A stretch of 32,999 bases of DNA from contig NZ_DYXM01000181.1 of NCBI RefSeq assembly GCF_020742175.1, forward strand, positions 1-32,999, in the 5' to 3' direction. The stretch is from Dietzia timorensis (GTDB lineage Bacteria > Actinomycetota > Actinomycetes > Mycobacteriales > Mycobacteriaceae). Position numbers and translations under genes: made by a program. Below the pieces are notes generated by a model. The model was given only the letters and a program-made list of their open reading frames with translations, was not told the DNA's origin and searched no databases. This document shows positions 1-6,680 of the stretch, in pieces. The first letter of the stretch is position 1, and each line of letters starts with the position of its first letter.

Positions 1-873
1 GTCGATGGCTCGGATGTGTCCAAGGGGGCAGTGGCATACGCCGCCAAGACCGCCGCCGGCAGGGGGATCAAGCTCCATGTGGTGATGGCTTATTCGATCC
101 CCTCGACGATGTTCGCCGAGGGCATGGCGCCACCCCAGCAGCTCGTGGACCATTTCGAAAAGGAAGCCGAACCGGCCGTGCAGGAGGCGATGCAGATCGC
201 CCGCGAGGCCGCTCCCGATCTCGAGATCACCGGTGCCGTCGCCGAGGGCAACCCGGCGCAGCTGTTCATCGAATACTCGCGCGAGGCGAAAATGATCGTG
301 CTCGGCTCCCGCGGGCTCGGCGCGCTCAAGGGCGTCGTACTCGGCTCGGTGTCGGCGCACGTGGCGACGAACGCGCTCTGCCCGGTGATCGTGACGAAGG
401 CCGACACCGTCGCAAACATCAACGAATCCGGACCTGTCGTGGTCGGAGTCGACGGCTCGGACAACTCCATCCGCGCCACCGAGTGGGCGTTCTCCGCTGC
501 CAAGGCGCGCGGCACTTCAGTCCTCGCAGTGCACACCTGGATGGACCCGGAGGTCCAGGCCGCTGCCGCCGGCGTGATTCTCTCCGAGGAGGACCTCGAG
601 CGCCTCTCGGGCGAGCAGCGCACGATGCTCGATGATGCGCTCGGCCACATGCGCGAGAAGTACCCGGACGTCCAGGTGGAAACGCTCGTCACCGAGGACC
701 GCGCCACCCGCGTGCTCGTGGAGAAGTCGCGCGATGCCCAGCTCGTGGTCGTCGGGTCGCACGGCCGCGGCACATTCACCGGGATGCTGCTCGGCTCGAC
801 CAGCCGTTCACTGCTCCAGGCCTCGTATTGCCCTGTGATGGTGGTGCGCCCGCAGGCATGCTCCAGTGAGTAG
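1..873 (+). CDS. Universal stress protein, tandem UspA domains (5' end outside window)
   Basis: The frame is open from base 1 and begins inside the first USP strand (VDGSD), so the true start lies upstream. Two UspA domains follow each other. Each ends with the ATP-binding G-2x-G-9x-G(S/T) pattern: GSRGLGALKGVVLGS in domain 1 and GSHGRGTFTGMLLGST in domain 2. A second VVGVDGSD strand at about 420-470 opens domain 2. Tandem ATP-binding USPs of about 290-300 residues are common in mycolic-acid bacteria and are linked to stress, hypoxia or dormancy; the specific role here is unknown. The stop at 871-873 is followed closely by the GNAT gene. The stop codon lies within a TAGGCT hexamer that could act as the -10 of that next gene. 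Confidence 0.93.
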   Translation, partial: VDGSDVSKGAVAYAAKTAAGRGIKLHVVMAYSIPSTMFAEGMAPPQQLVDHFEKEAEPAVQEAMQIAREAAPDLEITGAVAEGNPAQLFIEYSREAKMIVLGSRGLGALKGVVLGSVSAHVATNALCPVIVTKADTVANINESGPVVVGVDGSDNSIRATEWAFSAAKARGTSVLAVHTWMDPEVQAAAAGVILSEEDLERLSGEQRTMLDDALGHMREKYPDVQVETLVTEDRATRVLVEKSRDAQLVVVGSHGRGTFTGMLLGSTSRSLLQASYCPVMVVRPQACSSE

Positions 874-884
874 GCTGGGTAATT

Positions 885-1190
885 ATGTCGGATATGCCAG
901 AACAGACAGCGGAACGCATCGAAATCCTGCGCAACGACGAGGCGGGCCGCTACGAGATCACCGTCGATGGGGACGTGGCCGGCTTCGCCGATTTTCAAAA
1001 TGACGGCGGAGTGCGGATCATGCCGCATACGGTCATTGATCCCGCGTACGGAGGACGGGGTCTCGGCGGCACGCTCGTGCGCTTCGCGCTCGACGACACG
1101 CGCGCGGCCGGTTTCAAGGTCGCCCCGCACTGCTCATTTGTCGATGCGTTTATGACGAAAAACCCCGAATACGCCGACCTACGGGCGTAG
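885..1190 (+). CDS. Small GNAT-family N-acetyltransferase (YjdJ/COG2388 type)
   Basis: This is a 101-residue protein containing only the acyl-CoA-binding core of the GNAT fold. The signature is PAYGGRGLGGTLVRFAL (pyrophosphate-binding Q/RxxGxG/A loop and following helix), then a C-terminal strand with HCSFVDAFM and a final KNPEYADL. These match the short COG2388/YjdJ type acetyltransferases; the substrate is unknown. ATG 885 is chosen because it is the first ATG in frame and gives the usual family length. There is no clear Shine-Dalgarno sequence. A TAGGCT hexamer at 871-876 ends 8 nt before the ATG, so the gene may be leaderless or may be co-transcribed with the stress protein. Confidence 0.88.
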   Translation: MSDMPEQTAERIEILRNDEAGRYEITVDGDVAGFADFQNDGGVRIMPHTVIDPAYGGRGLGGTLVRFALDDTRAAGFKVAPHCSFVDAFMTKNPEYADLRA

Positions 1191-1322
1191 ATCCCTTCCT
1201 GGATAGCTGAGAAAACGAATTTCGCTCGCGTTGGTTCGAGAGAATCGACTTCCCGGCCCCGGCGTGCAAGCGCGCAGGTCGGAAGGCGGAATGTAACCAA
1301 GACAAGCTCGGCCGAGCGGCTT

Positions 1323-1350
1323 GGGAAGACCGGCGCCAGCCTGTCTTCCC
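1323..1350 (+). other. Hairpin between GNAT gene and small-protein gene
   Basis: An 8-bp perfect stem, GGGAAGAC (1323-1330) with GTCTTCCC (1343-1350), closes a 12-nt GC-rich loop. No U-run follows, so it is at best a weak or Rho-assisted terminator for the upstream genes. The rest of 1191-1429 holds no gene. Confidence 0.4.
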
Positions 1351-1373
1351 CTGCAAGAACCGGTGAGCTTCGT

Positions 1374-1379
1374 TAGGGT
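1374..1379 (+). promoter_or_regulatory. Candidate -10 element (TAGGGT) for the MT0933-like gene
   Basis: TAGGGT is the hexamer seen in front of several other starts in this window. Here it would give a leader of about 43 nt before the Shine-Dalgarno/ATG at 1417-1432. No good -35 is visible. Confidence 0.4.
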
Positions 1380-1429
1380 CGATTTTGTCAGGCGTAAACA
1401 ACAACGCTATTTCGATGGAGGCAAACACC

Positions 1430-1678
1430 ATGGGCATTTTCGATAAGGCCAAGGAATTCGTTCAGGGCAACCCGGACAAGGTCAACAGCGCTGTCGACAA
1501 GGCCGGCGACGCGATCAATGACAAGACCGGTGGCAAGCACGCCGACAAGATCGATACCGCCAAGGGCAAGGTCGGCGACGCGCTCGGCAACCAGGGCGGC
1601 GACCAGGGTGGCCAGCCGCAGGGCGGCGAGCCGGGCCAGGGCGGCCAGCCGGGCCAGGGCGGCCAGCCGGGCCAGTAA
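1430..1678 (+). CDS. MT0933-like antitoxin family small protein (Rv0909 type)
   Basis: This 82-residue, highly hydrophilic protein begins MGIFDKAKEFVQGNPDKV, followed by VDKAGDAINDKTGGKHADKID and KGKVGDAL. This is the pattern of the MT0933_antitox family (M. tuberculosis Rv0909), predicted to be helical and annotated as an antitoxin by association. ATG 1430 is preferred over an upstream GTG-type start because GGAGG at 1417-1421 lies 8 nt before it and family members start at MG(I/F)xDKAK. After about residue 52 the protein becomes a GGQPGQ repeat tail encoded by near-perfect 18-bp repeats. No toxin gene is adjacent, since the next gene is a TetR regulator behind a strong terminator. A true toxin-antitoxin role is therefore doubtful, and a stress-related small protein is as likely. 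Confidence 0.75.
   Translation: MGIFDKAKEFVQGNPDKVNSAVDKAGDAINDKTGGKHADKIDTAKGKVGDALGNQGGDQGGQPQGGEPGQGGQPGQGGQPGQ
1633..1675 (+). repeat. 18-bp tandem repeat encoding GQGGQP units
   Basis: Two identical 18-bp units (1633-1650 and 1651-1668), plus 7 bases of a third, encode the GQGGQP repeats at the end of the small protein. Diverged copies extend upstream from about 1590. In-frame repeats of this kind can change copy number by slippage without breaking the frame. Confidence 0.85.
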
Positions 1679-1712
1679 TTCCCGCGCGCCCGCGCCACTG
1701 TGGCCGGGCCGC

Positions 1713-1759
1713 GAATCGGCGATGGGACACGCAAGGTGATCCCATCGCCGATTCTTTTT
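1713..1759 (+). terminator. Rho-independent terminator after the MT0933-like gene
   Basis: A 15-bp perfect stem, 1713-1727 paired with 1740-1754, with a 12-nt loop and TTTTT at 1755-1759. It is one of the strongest intrinsic terminators in the window. It separates the small-protein gene from the TetR-sortase cluster. Confidence 0.93.
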
Positions 1760-1783
1760 GCGCCGAAGCGATAATCTGGACCC

Positions 1784-2374
1784 GTGAGTTCCCAAGGTGC
1801 CGTCAAAGCCAGTCCGCGCGAGCGGCTGCTCTCCACTGCCACGGAGCTGTTCACCACCCAGGGGATCCGCGCCGTGGGAATTGACCGGATCCTCAAGGAC
1901 TCCCGCGTCGCGAAGGCGTCGCTCTATAATTCCTACGGTTCCAAGGACGCGCTCGTCGTCGCCTACCTCGAGCACATGCACACTGCGGACGAAGAGGCCT
2001 GGTCGAAGCGCACGTCCTCGATGGAGCGGCCGCGCGACCGCATCCTCGCCTTCTTCGATCTCGTCCTCGCTTCCGGCTCGATCCCCATGGGCTCGCCGTT
2101 CATCGCCGCGGCCCTCGAGTTCCCCGAGCCCGCGACCGCGGGCGAGCGAGCAATCCGCGCCGCTGTCGATGCGCACCGGCAGTGGGTTCTCGACACGATC
2201 ACCGAGCAGCTGCGCCTCATGGGCCTGCAGGACCCGGACAATATCGAGGAGATGGCACTGCGACTAGTGGTGCTTCTCGACGGCGCGGTAACGGCCGCGC
2301 GCATGCTCGACCACGTGTCCTCGACGATGACCGCGCGCGCCATGGCCGAAATGACCCTCCGATTGGTCGACTAG
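1784..2374 (+). CDS. TetR/AcrR family transcriptional regulator
   Basis: This is a 196-residue protein with an N-terminal TetR DNA-binding domain: RERLLSTATELFTTQGIRAVGIDRI, then the recognition helix region VAKASLYNSYGSKDALV (about residues 14-58). The C-terminal ligand domain (about 75-196) resembles the YxaF/LmrA-like group, but the ligand is unknown. The start is GTG 1784. There is no Shine-Dalgarno sequence, and GATAATCT at 1770-1777 provides a -10 ending 6-8 nt upstream, so the mRNA is probably leaderless. The stop codon overlaps the start of the sortase gene (TAGTG, 2372-2376), so the two are translationally linked. The regulator may control its own cluster, which is an inference from position only. 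Confidence 0.93.
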   Translation: MSSQGAVKASPRERLLSTATELFTTQGIRAVGIDRILKDSRVAKASLYNSYGSKDALVVAYLEHMHTADEEAWSKRTSSMERPRDRILAFFDLVLASGSIPMGSPFIAAALEFPEPATAGERAIRAAVDAHRQWVLDTITEQLRLMGLQDPDNIEEMALRLVVLLDGAVTAARMLDHVSSTMTARAMAEMTLRLVD

Positions 2375-3174
2375 TGCGCTCGGGCCGCCGCCTGGTTGTC
2401 GTCGGCGAAGTGCTCATCACGATCGGCGTTCTGCTCGCCGGGTACGTGTTTTACCAGGTCGTCTGGACGGACCGCGCCTCGGCGGAGTTACAGTCCGCCG
2501 CGTCCGAACAGCAGGAGGAGGCATGGCGGTCGCCCGAGAATCCGCGCGCGGTGTCCCTCGCCGATGACGGCGACGGGCCCGTGCCCTTCGCGCGTATCCG
2601 GATCCCGGAGTTCGGCGGCGATTTCGATTACGCCATCGTCTCCGGCGTCACCGACGCCGACCTCGACGCCGGGCCGGGCCACTATCCGGAGTCCCAGGGG
2701 CCGGGCGAAGCCGGGAACTTCGCACTCGCAGGGCACAGGGTCGGGCGCGGGGCACCGTTCAACGACCTCGGCAGGCTCGCCGCATGCGACGCGATTGTCA
2801 TAGAAACCGCCGACACCTGGCTCGACTACCGCGTCCTGCCGACTATCGGCGGGGAATTCGGCGACGCCTCGGATCCCGCAGCGGCAAAGGATGCCGCATC
2901 CGCGTGCATGCCCCGCACCATCACCGACCGCCTGCGCAGCGATGCCTACAAAGGCGTGCCCGGCCGGCAGATCGTCGACCCCTCGCGCACCGATGTCCTC
3001 GACCCGATCCCCGGTGGCGAGGCCGCGCAGGACCCGCGGCAGTTGCCGCTACTCACGCTCACCACCTGCCACCCGCAGTTCTCCGCCGCCGAGCGGCTCA
3101 TCGTCCACGCGGTGCTGGTGGGAACCACCGACAAGTCTGACGGCGGACGTCCGCCCGCACTGGAGGGACGGTAG
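2374..3174 (+). CDS. Class E sortase
   Basis: This 266-residue membrane-anchored transpeptidase has one N-terminal membrane segment (VVVGEVLITIGVLLAGYVFYQVV, about residues 8-30) and a C-terminal sortase barrel. The catalytic triad is visible: His121 in LAGHR, Cys232 in LTLTTCHP and Arg241 in AAERLIV. The TLTTCxPxxSxxxRLIV pattern is typical of actinobacterial class E sortases, which attach surface proteins usually carrying LAXTG/LPXTG-type signals to peptidoglycan. GTG 2374 is chosen because it overlaps the TetR stop by one base and places the membrane segment right after a short basic N-terminus; the frame stays open further upstream, but inside the TetR gene. No obvious sortase substrate is encoded in the window. 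The following 51-aa membrane protein gene abuts it. Confidence 0.93.
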   Translation: MRSGRRLVVVGEVLITIGVLLAGYVFYQVVWTDRASAELQSAASEQQEEAWRSPENPRAVSLADDGDGPVPFARIRIPEFGGDFDYAIVSGVTDADLDAGPGHYPESQGPGEAGNFALAGHRVGRGAPFNDLGRLAACDAIVIETADTWLDYRVLPTIGGEFGDASDPAAAKDAASACMPRTITDRLRSDAYKGVPGRQIVDPSRTDVLDPIPGGEAAQDPRQLPLLTLTTCHPQFSAAERLIVHAVLVGTTDKSDGGRPPALEGR

Positions 3175-3330
3175 ATGTACGGCTGGGTGTGGCGGCATAT
3201 CCCAGGGCCGACCCCGGTGCGCGTGCTCCTGGTACTCGCCGCCGTGGTGGCGCTGTTCTTCCTCCTCATGGAGGTCGTCTACCCACTCATCGAGCAGGCG
3301 ATGCCGTTTTCCGATGTCTCGGTGAGCTGA
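3175..3330 (+). CDS. Small membrane protein following the class E sortase (51 aa)
   Basis: The ATG follows the sortase stop with no gap, and GGAGG at 3162-3166 lies 8 nt upstream. The product begins MYGWVWRHIPGP, has one hydrophobic segment (VRVLLVLAAVVALFFLLMEVVYPL, about residues 16-39) and ends MPFSDVSVS. From memory, very similar short proteins (MYG-W-R--PGP ... DVTV endings) sit directly behind class E sortases in many actinobacteria, often before a glutamine amidotransferase gene. Here the gene ends at a convergent lipoprotein gene instead. The function is unknown; a sortase accessory or stabilising role is inferred from strict adjacency alone. Confidence 0.82.
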   Translation: MYGWVWRHIPGPTPVRVLLVLAAVVALFFLLMEVVYPLIEQAMPFSDVSVS

Positions 3331-3343
3331 GTGGCGCGGGCAG

Positions 3344-3928
3344 TTACAGGCGCGGAATGACGGTGTCGGCGACCAGCTGCACGGCCTCCGAGCGTGCCTG
3401 CGTCGCCTGCACGGTGAAGACCTGGTCCTCGCGGTATACCGCGAGCGTCGCCCCGGCCTCCGAGGCATTTTTGCCGCCGGTCCAGCCACCGTCGATGTCG
3501 GCGCGCTCGGTCGAGTCCGGGGGAACAATCTCGTCCACGAGGCGCATCGCCTCGTCCTCGGATTCGACGGTCTCGACCGACACCATGAGAGTCACGGCGC
3601 CATCCTGCGTGCCGAAAAAGCACGCCGGCGGATCGTAGGCGGGGTCGATCTGGGTCTTGTCGACCGTTTCCCCGGTGAAATCCGCGGCTTCTTCCGCTGA
3701 TAGGTAAGGGCAGTCCGCATCTTCTGTGGGGGCCGGCTGGCGGAACCCCTCGTCCGACTCCGGGGTCGCCGGCGCGGCGGTGACGATCTCGCCGTACTCG
3801 GCGTCGCCGGAGGCCTGCGAATCGGCACCTCCGCCGTCATTACAACCGGCGAGCAGCGCGCCGGCTACGAGCGCCGCCGAGGCGACCACGAAAGGGCGGG
3901 TGGGGCGATGTCCCGGGTGGAAACGCAT
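3344..3928 (-). CDS. Lipoprotein, DUF2020-like
   Basis: This is a 194-residue exported lipoprotein. The N-terminus is basic, then hydrophobic (FVVASAALVAGALLAGC), with lipobox LAGC and Cys at about residue 29, followed by a Gly/Ser/Asp-rich linker. The mature domain starts at DCPYLSAEEAADFTGETV and contains ACFFGTQDGAVTLMVSV and YREDQVFTVQ. This layout (CPYL near the domain start, an internal C-x-F, then two-strand repeats) resembles corynebacterial DUF2020 proteins, whose function is unknown. ATG 3928 is supported by a TAGGCT -10 hexamer (complement of 3936-3941) exactly 7 nt upstream, indicating a leaderless transcript. It is convergent with the sortase cluster and divergent from the next lipoprotein. 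Confidence 0.83.
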   Translation of the reverse strand: MRFHPGHRPTRPFVVASAALVAGALLAGCNDGGGADSQASGDAEYGEIVTAAPATPESDEGFRQPAPTEDADCPYLSAEEAADFTGETVDKTQIDPAYDPPACFFGTQDGAVTLMVSVETVESEDEAMRLVDEIVPPDSTERADIDGGWTGGKNASEAGATLAVYREDQVFTVQATQARSEAVQLVADTVIPRL

Positions 3929-3935
3929 GCAGCCC

Positions 3936-3977
3936 AGCCTATCGGTTGGACCCGGGCAGGAGGGGGCGCGGTAGGAT
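3936..3977. promoter_or_regulatory. Back-to-back leaderless promoters between two lipoprotein genes
   Basis: On the minus strand, TAGGCT (complement of 3936-3941) ends 7 nt before ATG 3928. On the plus strand, TAGGAT (3972-3977) ends 7 nt before ATG 3985. The 56-bp intergenic space contains no Shine-Dalgarno sequence for either gene. The two lipoproteins are therefore probably expressed from facing-away, closely packed leaderless promoters. Confidence 0.6.
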
Positions 3978-3984
3978 CATGCGC

Positions 3985-5025
3985 ATGACAGAATCGCCCT
4001 CCGCTCGCCGCGCGCCGTCCCTCGCGCGCATCGGAGCGGCATTCGTGCTGGTCCCGGCGTTGGCATTGGGTGCGTGCGCACCGAGCTCGGACAGCGGGGA
4101 ACCGCAGGCACCGGTGGAGAACACCCGGCTCACATCGATCGAGCCGGAGCCTGTGAACGATTCGGAACTCGCCCCGACCGATCGCGGGCCCCTGCCCAAA
4201 GTGTGCGACGAGGTTGCGTTGTCGGTAGCGGAGGTCTCGCAGATCACCGGCCTGACCCTCCCCTCCTCGGAACCGGCGGCGCCCGGCGGTCGCCCCGAGA
4301 TGTGCGCCTACGGCAGTTCGTGGGACGACCCCGCCTCGCTGTTCCTGTCGCTCGAGGGCAATAAGGACACCCCGAGCACGTCGGCGACCACCTCCGCCGC
4401 CGCGACGTCCACGGCGGCAGACGATTCGGATGCGGACGCAGAAGAGGCCGACGAGAAGGACGACCGCCTGACCGCGGAGAACTCCGTGTTCATCTCGGCG
4501 CGAGAACTGCACGGGGACGACACCCCCGAAGAGCTGCTCGAGTCGATTCCCGAGATCGCCGGACCCATGTACGAGTGCACCCTCGACACCCATGACGTCG
4601 CACTTCCCGAACTCGACACCTCCGGATATGCGTCGCTCGACAACCCCGGCGAGGCCGACGGCGTTTCCGCCCTCGGGCCGGTGAGCGGTTTCGGGATGGC
4701 GACGGAATTCGGCAGCGGCACCACGAGCGCCCAGTCCACGACGTCGGCGTCCGCGAACGCAACTTCCTCCGCGCGTCCGTCCCGGGGCGCCGACGCCACG
4801 AGTGAGAAATCCCGGAAGCCTGAGAAGACCGTGGACATGGAGATCCTGCGCTGCGACAACGACCCCACGGGGCATGTGCCGCACGTCCAGGCATTCTTCG
4901 TGACCGACTCGCAGCTCTGGCAGGTCAGCATGACCGTCTCGAAGAAAGATGCGGACGATCTGACTACTGATCAAGAAGCAGAGGGGCTTTTCGCGCTGGC
5001 CGCATACATCTCCGATAGCGTGTAA
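3985..5025 (+). CDS. Lipoprotein with Ser/Thr-rich inserts (DUF3558-like core)
   Basis: This is a 346-residue exported lipoprotein. The signal peptide (ARIGAAFVLVPALALGAC) ends in lipobox LGAC, with the Cys at about residue 31. The mature core starts at VCDEVALSVAEVSQITGLTL and includes MCAYGSSWDDPASLFLSL, near the C-terminus CDNDPTGHVPHVQAFFV, and a final helix. The C-[DE]-x-L ... G ... C-x-Y/W layout resembles DUF3558 mycobacterial-type lipoproteins, though this is a weak family call. Two low-complexity inserts rich in Ser, Thr, Ala and acidic residues (about 130-165 and 245-285) interrupt the core. ATG 3985 is preferred over ATG 3979 because TAGGAT at 3972-3977 ends exactly 7 nt before it. 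Confidence 0.75.
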   Translation: MTESPSARRAPSLARIGAAFVLVPALALGACAPSSDSGEPQAPVENTRLTSIEPEPVNDSELAPTDRGPLPKVCDEVALSVAEVSQITGLTLPSSEPAAPGGRPEMCAYGSSWDDPASLFLSLEGNKDTPSTSATTSAAATSTAADDSDADAEEADEKDDRLTAENSVFISARELHGDDTPEELLESIPEIAGPMYECTLDTHDVALPELDTSGYASLDNPGEADGVSALGPVSGFGMATEFGSGTTSAQSTTSASANATSSARPSRGADATSEKSRKPEKTVDMEILRCDNDPTGHVPHVQAFFVTDSQLWQVSMTVSKKDADDLTTDQEAEGLFALAAYISDSV

Positions 5026-5139
5026 CTAACGAGGTGTGCCCGCCGCGCATCGGGCGCCACACGACAAGGCGTTGTCGCTGGTATGCGAATGACGACACGA
5101 ATCGGAACACAGCTAGTATCTGAAAATAACTATTTCCTC

Positions 5140-5166
5140 TTGATTTAGTTTTGCTAGTTCTATAAC
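5140..5166 (+). promoter_or_regulatory. Promoter of the 6C-like sRNA
   Basis: TTGATT (5140-5145) and TATAAC (5161-5166) lie 15 nt apart in an AT-rich stretch (about 5100-5170) that stands out from the surrounding GC-rich DNA. Transcription would start near 5173, just before the structured C-rich segment. The spacer is shorter than ideal. Confidence 0.55.
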
Positions 5167-5171
5167 CTTGA

Positions 5172-5302
5172 GCGCAGCACGTTAGCTCCGCCGCATCCCC
5201 CTTGTGGCGTCGAGCGATGGAACGAGCGGCTCCCCCCGCCTTCTCGCTCCGCACGTGCCCCGAATGCTGGCCACCCCCCTCGTGGCCAGCATTCACTTAT
5301 TT
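5172..5302 (+). ncRNA. Probable 6C-type small RNA
   Basis: Three consecutive hairpins carry C-rich loops. Hairpin 1: stem 5189-5195/5203-5209 (7 bp with one G-U) around a loop holding CCCCC. Hairpin 2: GAGC/GCTC and GGC/GCC pairs (5224-5230 with 5238-5249, one bulge) around a loop holding CCCCCC. Hairpin 3: perfect 13-bp stem 5262-5274/5282-5294 with C's in the loop, acting as the terminator. Loops of about six C's in successive hairpins define the actinobacterial 6C RNA family (Rfam 6C), reported from work in C. glutamicum to be linked to SOS response and cell division. No ORF with coding character lies here. The call rests on structure and C-loops, not on an alignment. Confidence 0.65.
5262..5302 (+). 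terminator. Terminator hairpin of the 6C-like sRNA
   Basis: A perfect 13-bp stem (5262-5274 with 5282-5294) is followed by a modestly U-containing tail. The loop carries the third C-run. Confidence 0.7.
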
Positions 5303-5633
5303 CCCAGAACGCGGTCACAGCCTCCCCGGCCGGTTCCGTCGGCGCGTGCGAATACCCCCTGCGAAAGACCGAAACGCCTTGCGCAGCGACAACGGGCGTT
5401 GACTCGGCGTCAATTGCCGGCGCATCGGTTGCGCCGCTCGCCGGACTCCGAGGCACCCCGTGGGCGATTCTTCATATTTTTTACCCGGGCGCGCATCGGC
5501 CCAACACTGGCATTTCCGGCGCATACCGTGCATTATTGTTACGGAAGTGACGAATGTGATTATTGAGACTTGTGTTTCGCATATGTTTCGCTCAGTTCGA
5601 CCCTCGGTCCCCAGCAATTCTTCTAGGAGTGCG
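5303..5633 (+). other. Non-coding region upstream of the L,D-transpeptidase gene
   Basis: No coding sequence is supported in these 331 bases, although frames stay open by GC bias. The last 120 bases are AT-richer and should hold the transpeptidase promoter and a long leader. A 9-bp direct repeat is listed separately. The Shine-Dalgarno sequence AGGAG lies at 5625-5629. Confidence 0.6.
5538..5555 (+). promoter_or_regulatory. 9-bp direct repeat, possible MtrA site
   Basis: GTTACGGAA (5538-5546) is followed directly by GTGACGAAT (5547-5555), giving GTNACG twice at a 9-bp period. Mycobacterial MtrA is known to bind paired 9-mers of the GTCACAgcg kind, and MtrA controls cell-wall enzymes in corynebacteria and mycobacteria. 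The position, about 80 bp before the L,D-transpeptidase start, fits such a role. The assignment is an inference from a short motif. Confidence 0.35.
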
Positions 5634-6590
5634 ATGCTTCGCCGTTCCCCATTCGCGCGCGCAACGACCTCGGTAGCCCTGGCTGCCGCCGTCCTTTCCT
5701 CGGTGGCTCTGGCGCCCACCGCAGGTGCCCAGAGCGCGGCCCAGCTCCCCGGGTTCAACGCGGGTTCGCTCGAGTCGACCCCGGTGGGCCTGCCCGGTAT
5801 CGAATCGGCGCCGCTGCCCTCGCTGCAGGTCGCGGGCCTCGATCTGCCGATTTTCACCGTGCCGACCATCGCGCCCGCTCGTCCCGCACCCGAATACGGC
5901 AAGGTGGGGATTTTCCCGACCGACGGTGAGACCGTGGGCGTCGCGCAGCCGGTGATGTTCACGTTCGACAAGCCGATCACGGACCGCGCCAAGGCGGAGG
6001 CAACGCTTGGGGTGAGGACCGCGCCGGCGCTCGACGGGAAGTTCTACTGGATCAGCGACACCGAGGTGCGCTGGCGACCCCTCGAGTTCTATCCGCCGAA
6101 CACCACCGTCACCGTCTACGCGGGAGGGCGCCAGCAGTCTTTCCGAACGGGCGACGCCGTCGTCACCACCTATGACGACAACACGAAGATGATGACCACC
6201 ACTCGCAACGGTGAGGTGGTGCGCGAGATGCGCGCATCTTCGGGCCGGCCGCAGTACGCAACCCACAACGGCACGTACTACACAGGGTGGCGCGCACGCG
6301 AGGTGCAGATGGATTCCTCCACGTGGGGACTCGCGCGCGATGCAGGCGGCTACGACACGACGGTTAATGACGGCGTCCGTCTGTCCTACGACGGGATCTT
6401 CGTCCACTCCGCCCCGTGGTCTGTTGCCGATCAAGGCGTACGCAATGTCTCTCACGGTTGCTTCAATCTGAGCCCCGAGGATGCGCGCTGGTTCTACGAA
6501 AACACCCGCAACGGTGATCCCGTGATCGTCAAGAACACCCTTGGCCGTGAGTTCGGGGCTTTTGACGGCCAAGGCGACTGGAACTACTAA
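5634..6590 (+). CDS. Secreted L,D-transpeptidase with Ig-like domain (YkuD fold)
   Basis: This 318-residue exported enzyme makes 3-3 cross-links in peptidoglycan by joining diaminopimelate residues of neighbouring stems. It has a Sec signal peptide (about 1-33, ending TAGAQSA), a Pro-rich linker, and a bacterial Ig-like domain (about 80-165, GIFPTDGETVGVAQPVMFTFD ... TTVTVYAGG). The YkuD catalytic domain follows, with IFVHSAPWS and the active-site motif SHGCFNLS (Cys276). This is the architecture of mycobacterial Ldt enzymes, but it is shorter and without a lipobox. ATG 5634 is chosen for its position at the signal peptide and the AGGAG at 5625-5629; ATG 5583 would add 17 residues. It is monocistronic, closed by a strong terminator. 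Confidence 0.95.
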   Translation: MLRRSPFARATTSVALAAAVLSSVALAPTAGAQSAAQLPGFNAGSLESTPVGLPGIESAPLPSLQVAGLDLPIFTVPTIAPARPAPEYGKVGIFPTDGETVGVAQPVMFTFDKPITDRAKAEATLGVRTAPALDGKFYWISDTEVRWRPLEFYPPNTTVTVYAGGRQQSFRTGDAVVTTYDDNTKMMTTTRNGEVVREMRASSGRPQYATHNGTYYTGWRAREVQMDSSTWGLARDAGGYDTTVNDGVRLSYDGIFVHSAPWSVADQGVRNVSHGCFNLSPEDARWFYENTRNGDPVIVKNTLGREFGAFDGQGDWNY

Positions 6591-6630
6591 AACCGCTCGC
6601 ACCACGGCCGTCCACTGCGCCCTACGCAGG

Positions 6631-6680
6631 CATAGAAAGAGCCTTACCCCACAGCGACAGGTAAGGCTCTTTCTATGTTA
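6631..6680 (+). terminator. Strong intrinsic terminator after the L,D-transpeptidase gene
   Basis: A perfect 18-bp stem (6631-6648 with 6660-6677) has an 11-nt loop and a TTATTT tail. The stem itself contains A-rich and T-rich arms. It insulates the transpeptidase gene from the ugp operon. Confidence 0.92.

Noticed and set aside
1590..1675. CRISPR-like repeats
   Set aside because: The repeats are contiguous 18-bp in-frame coding units without spacers.
5555..5570. A CRP/GlxR-type site (TGTGA...) upstream of the L,D-transpeptidase gene
   Set aside because: Only the left half-site TGTGA is present; the right half does not match TCACA.
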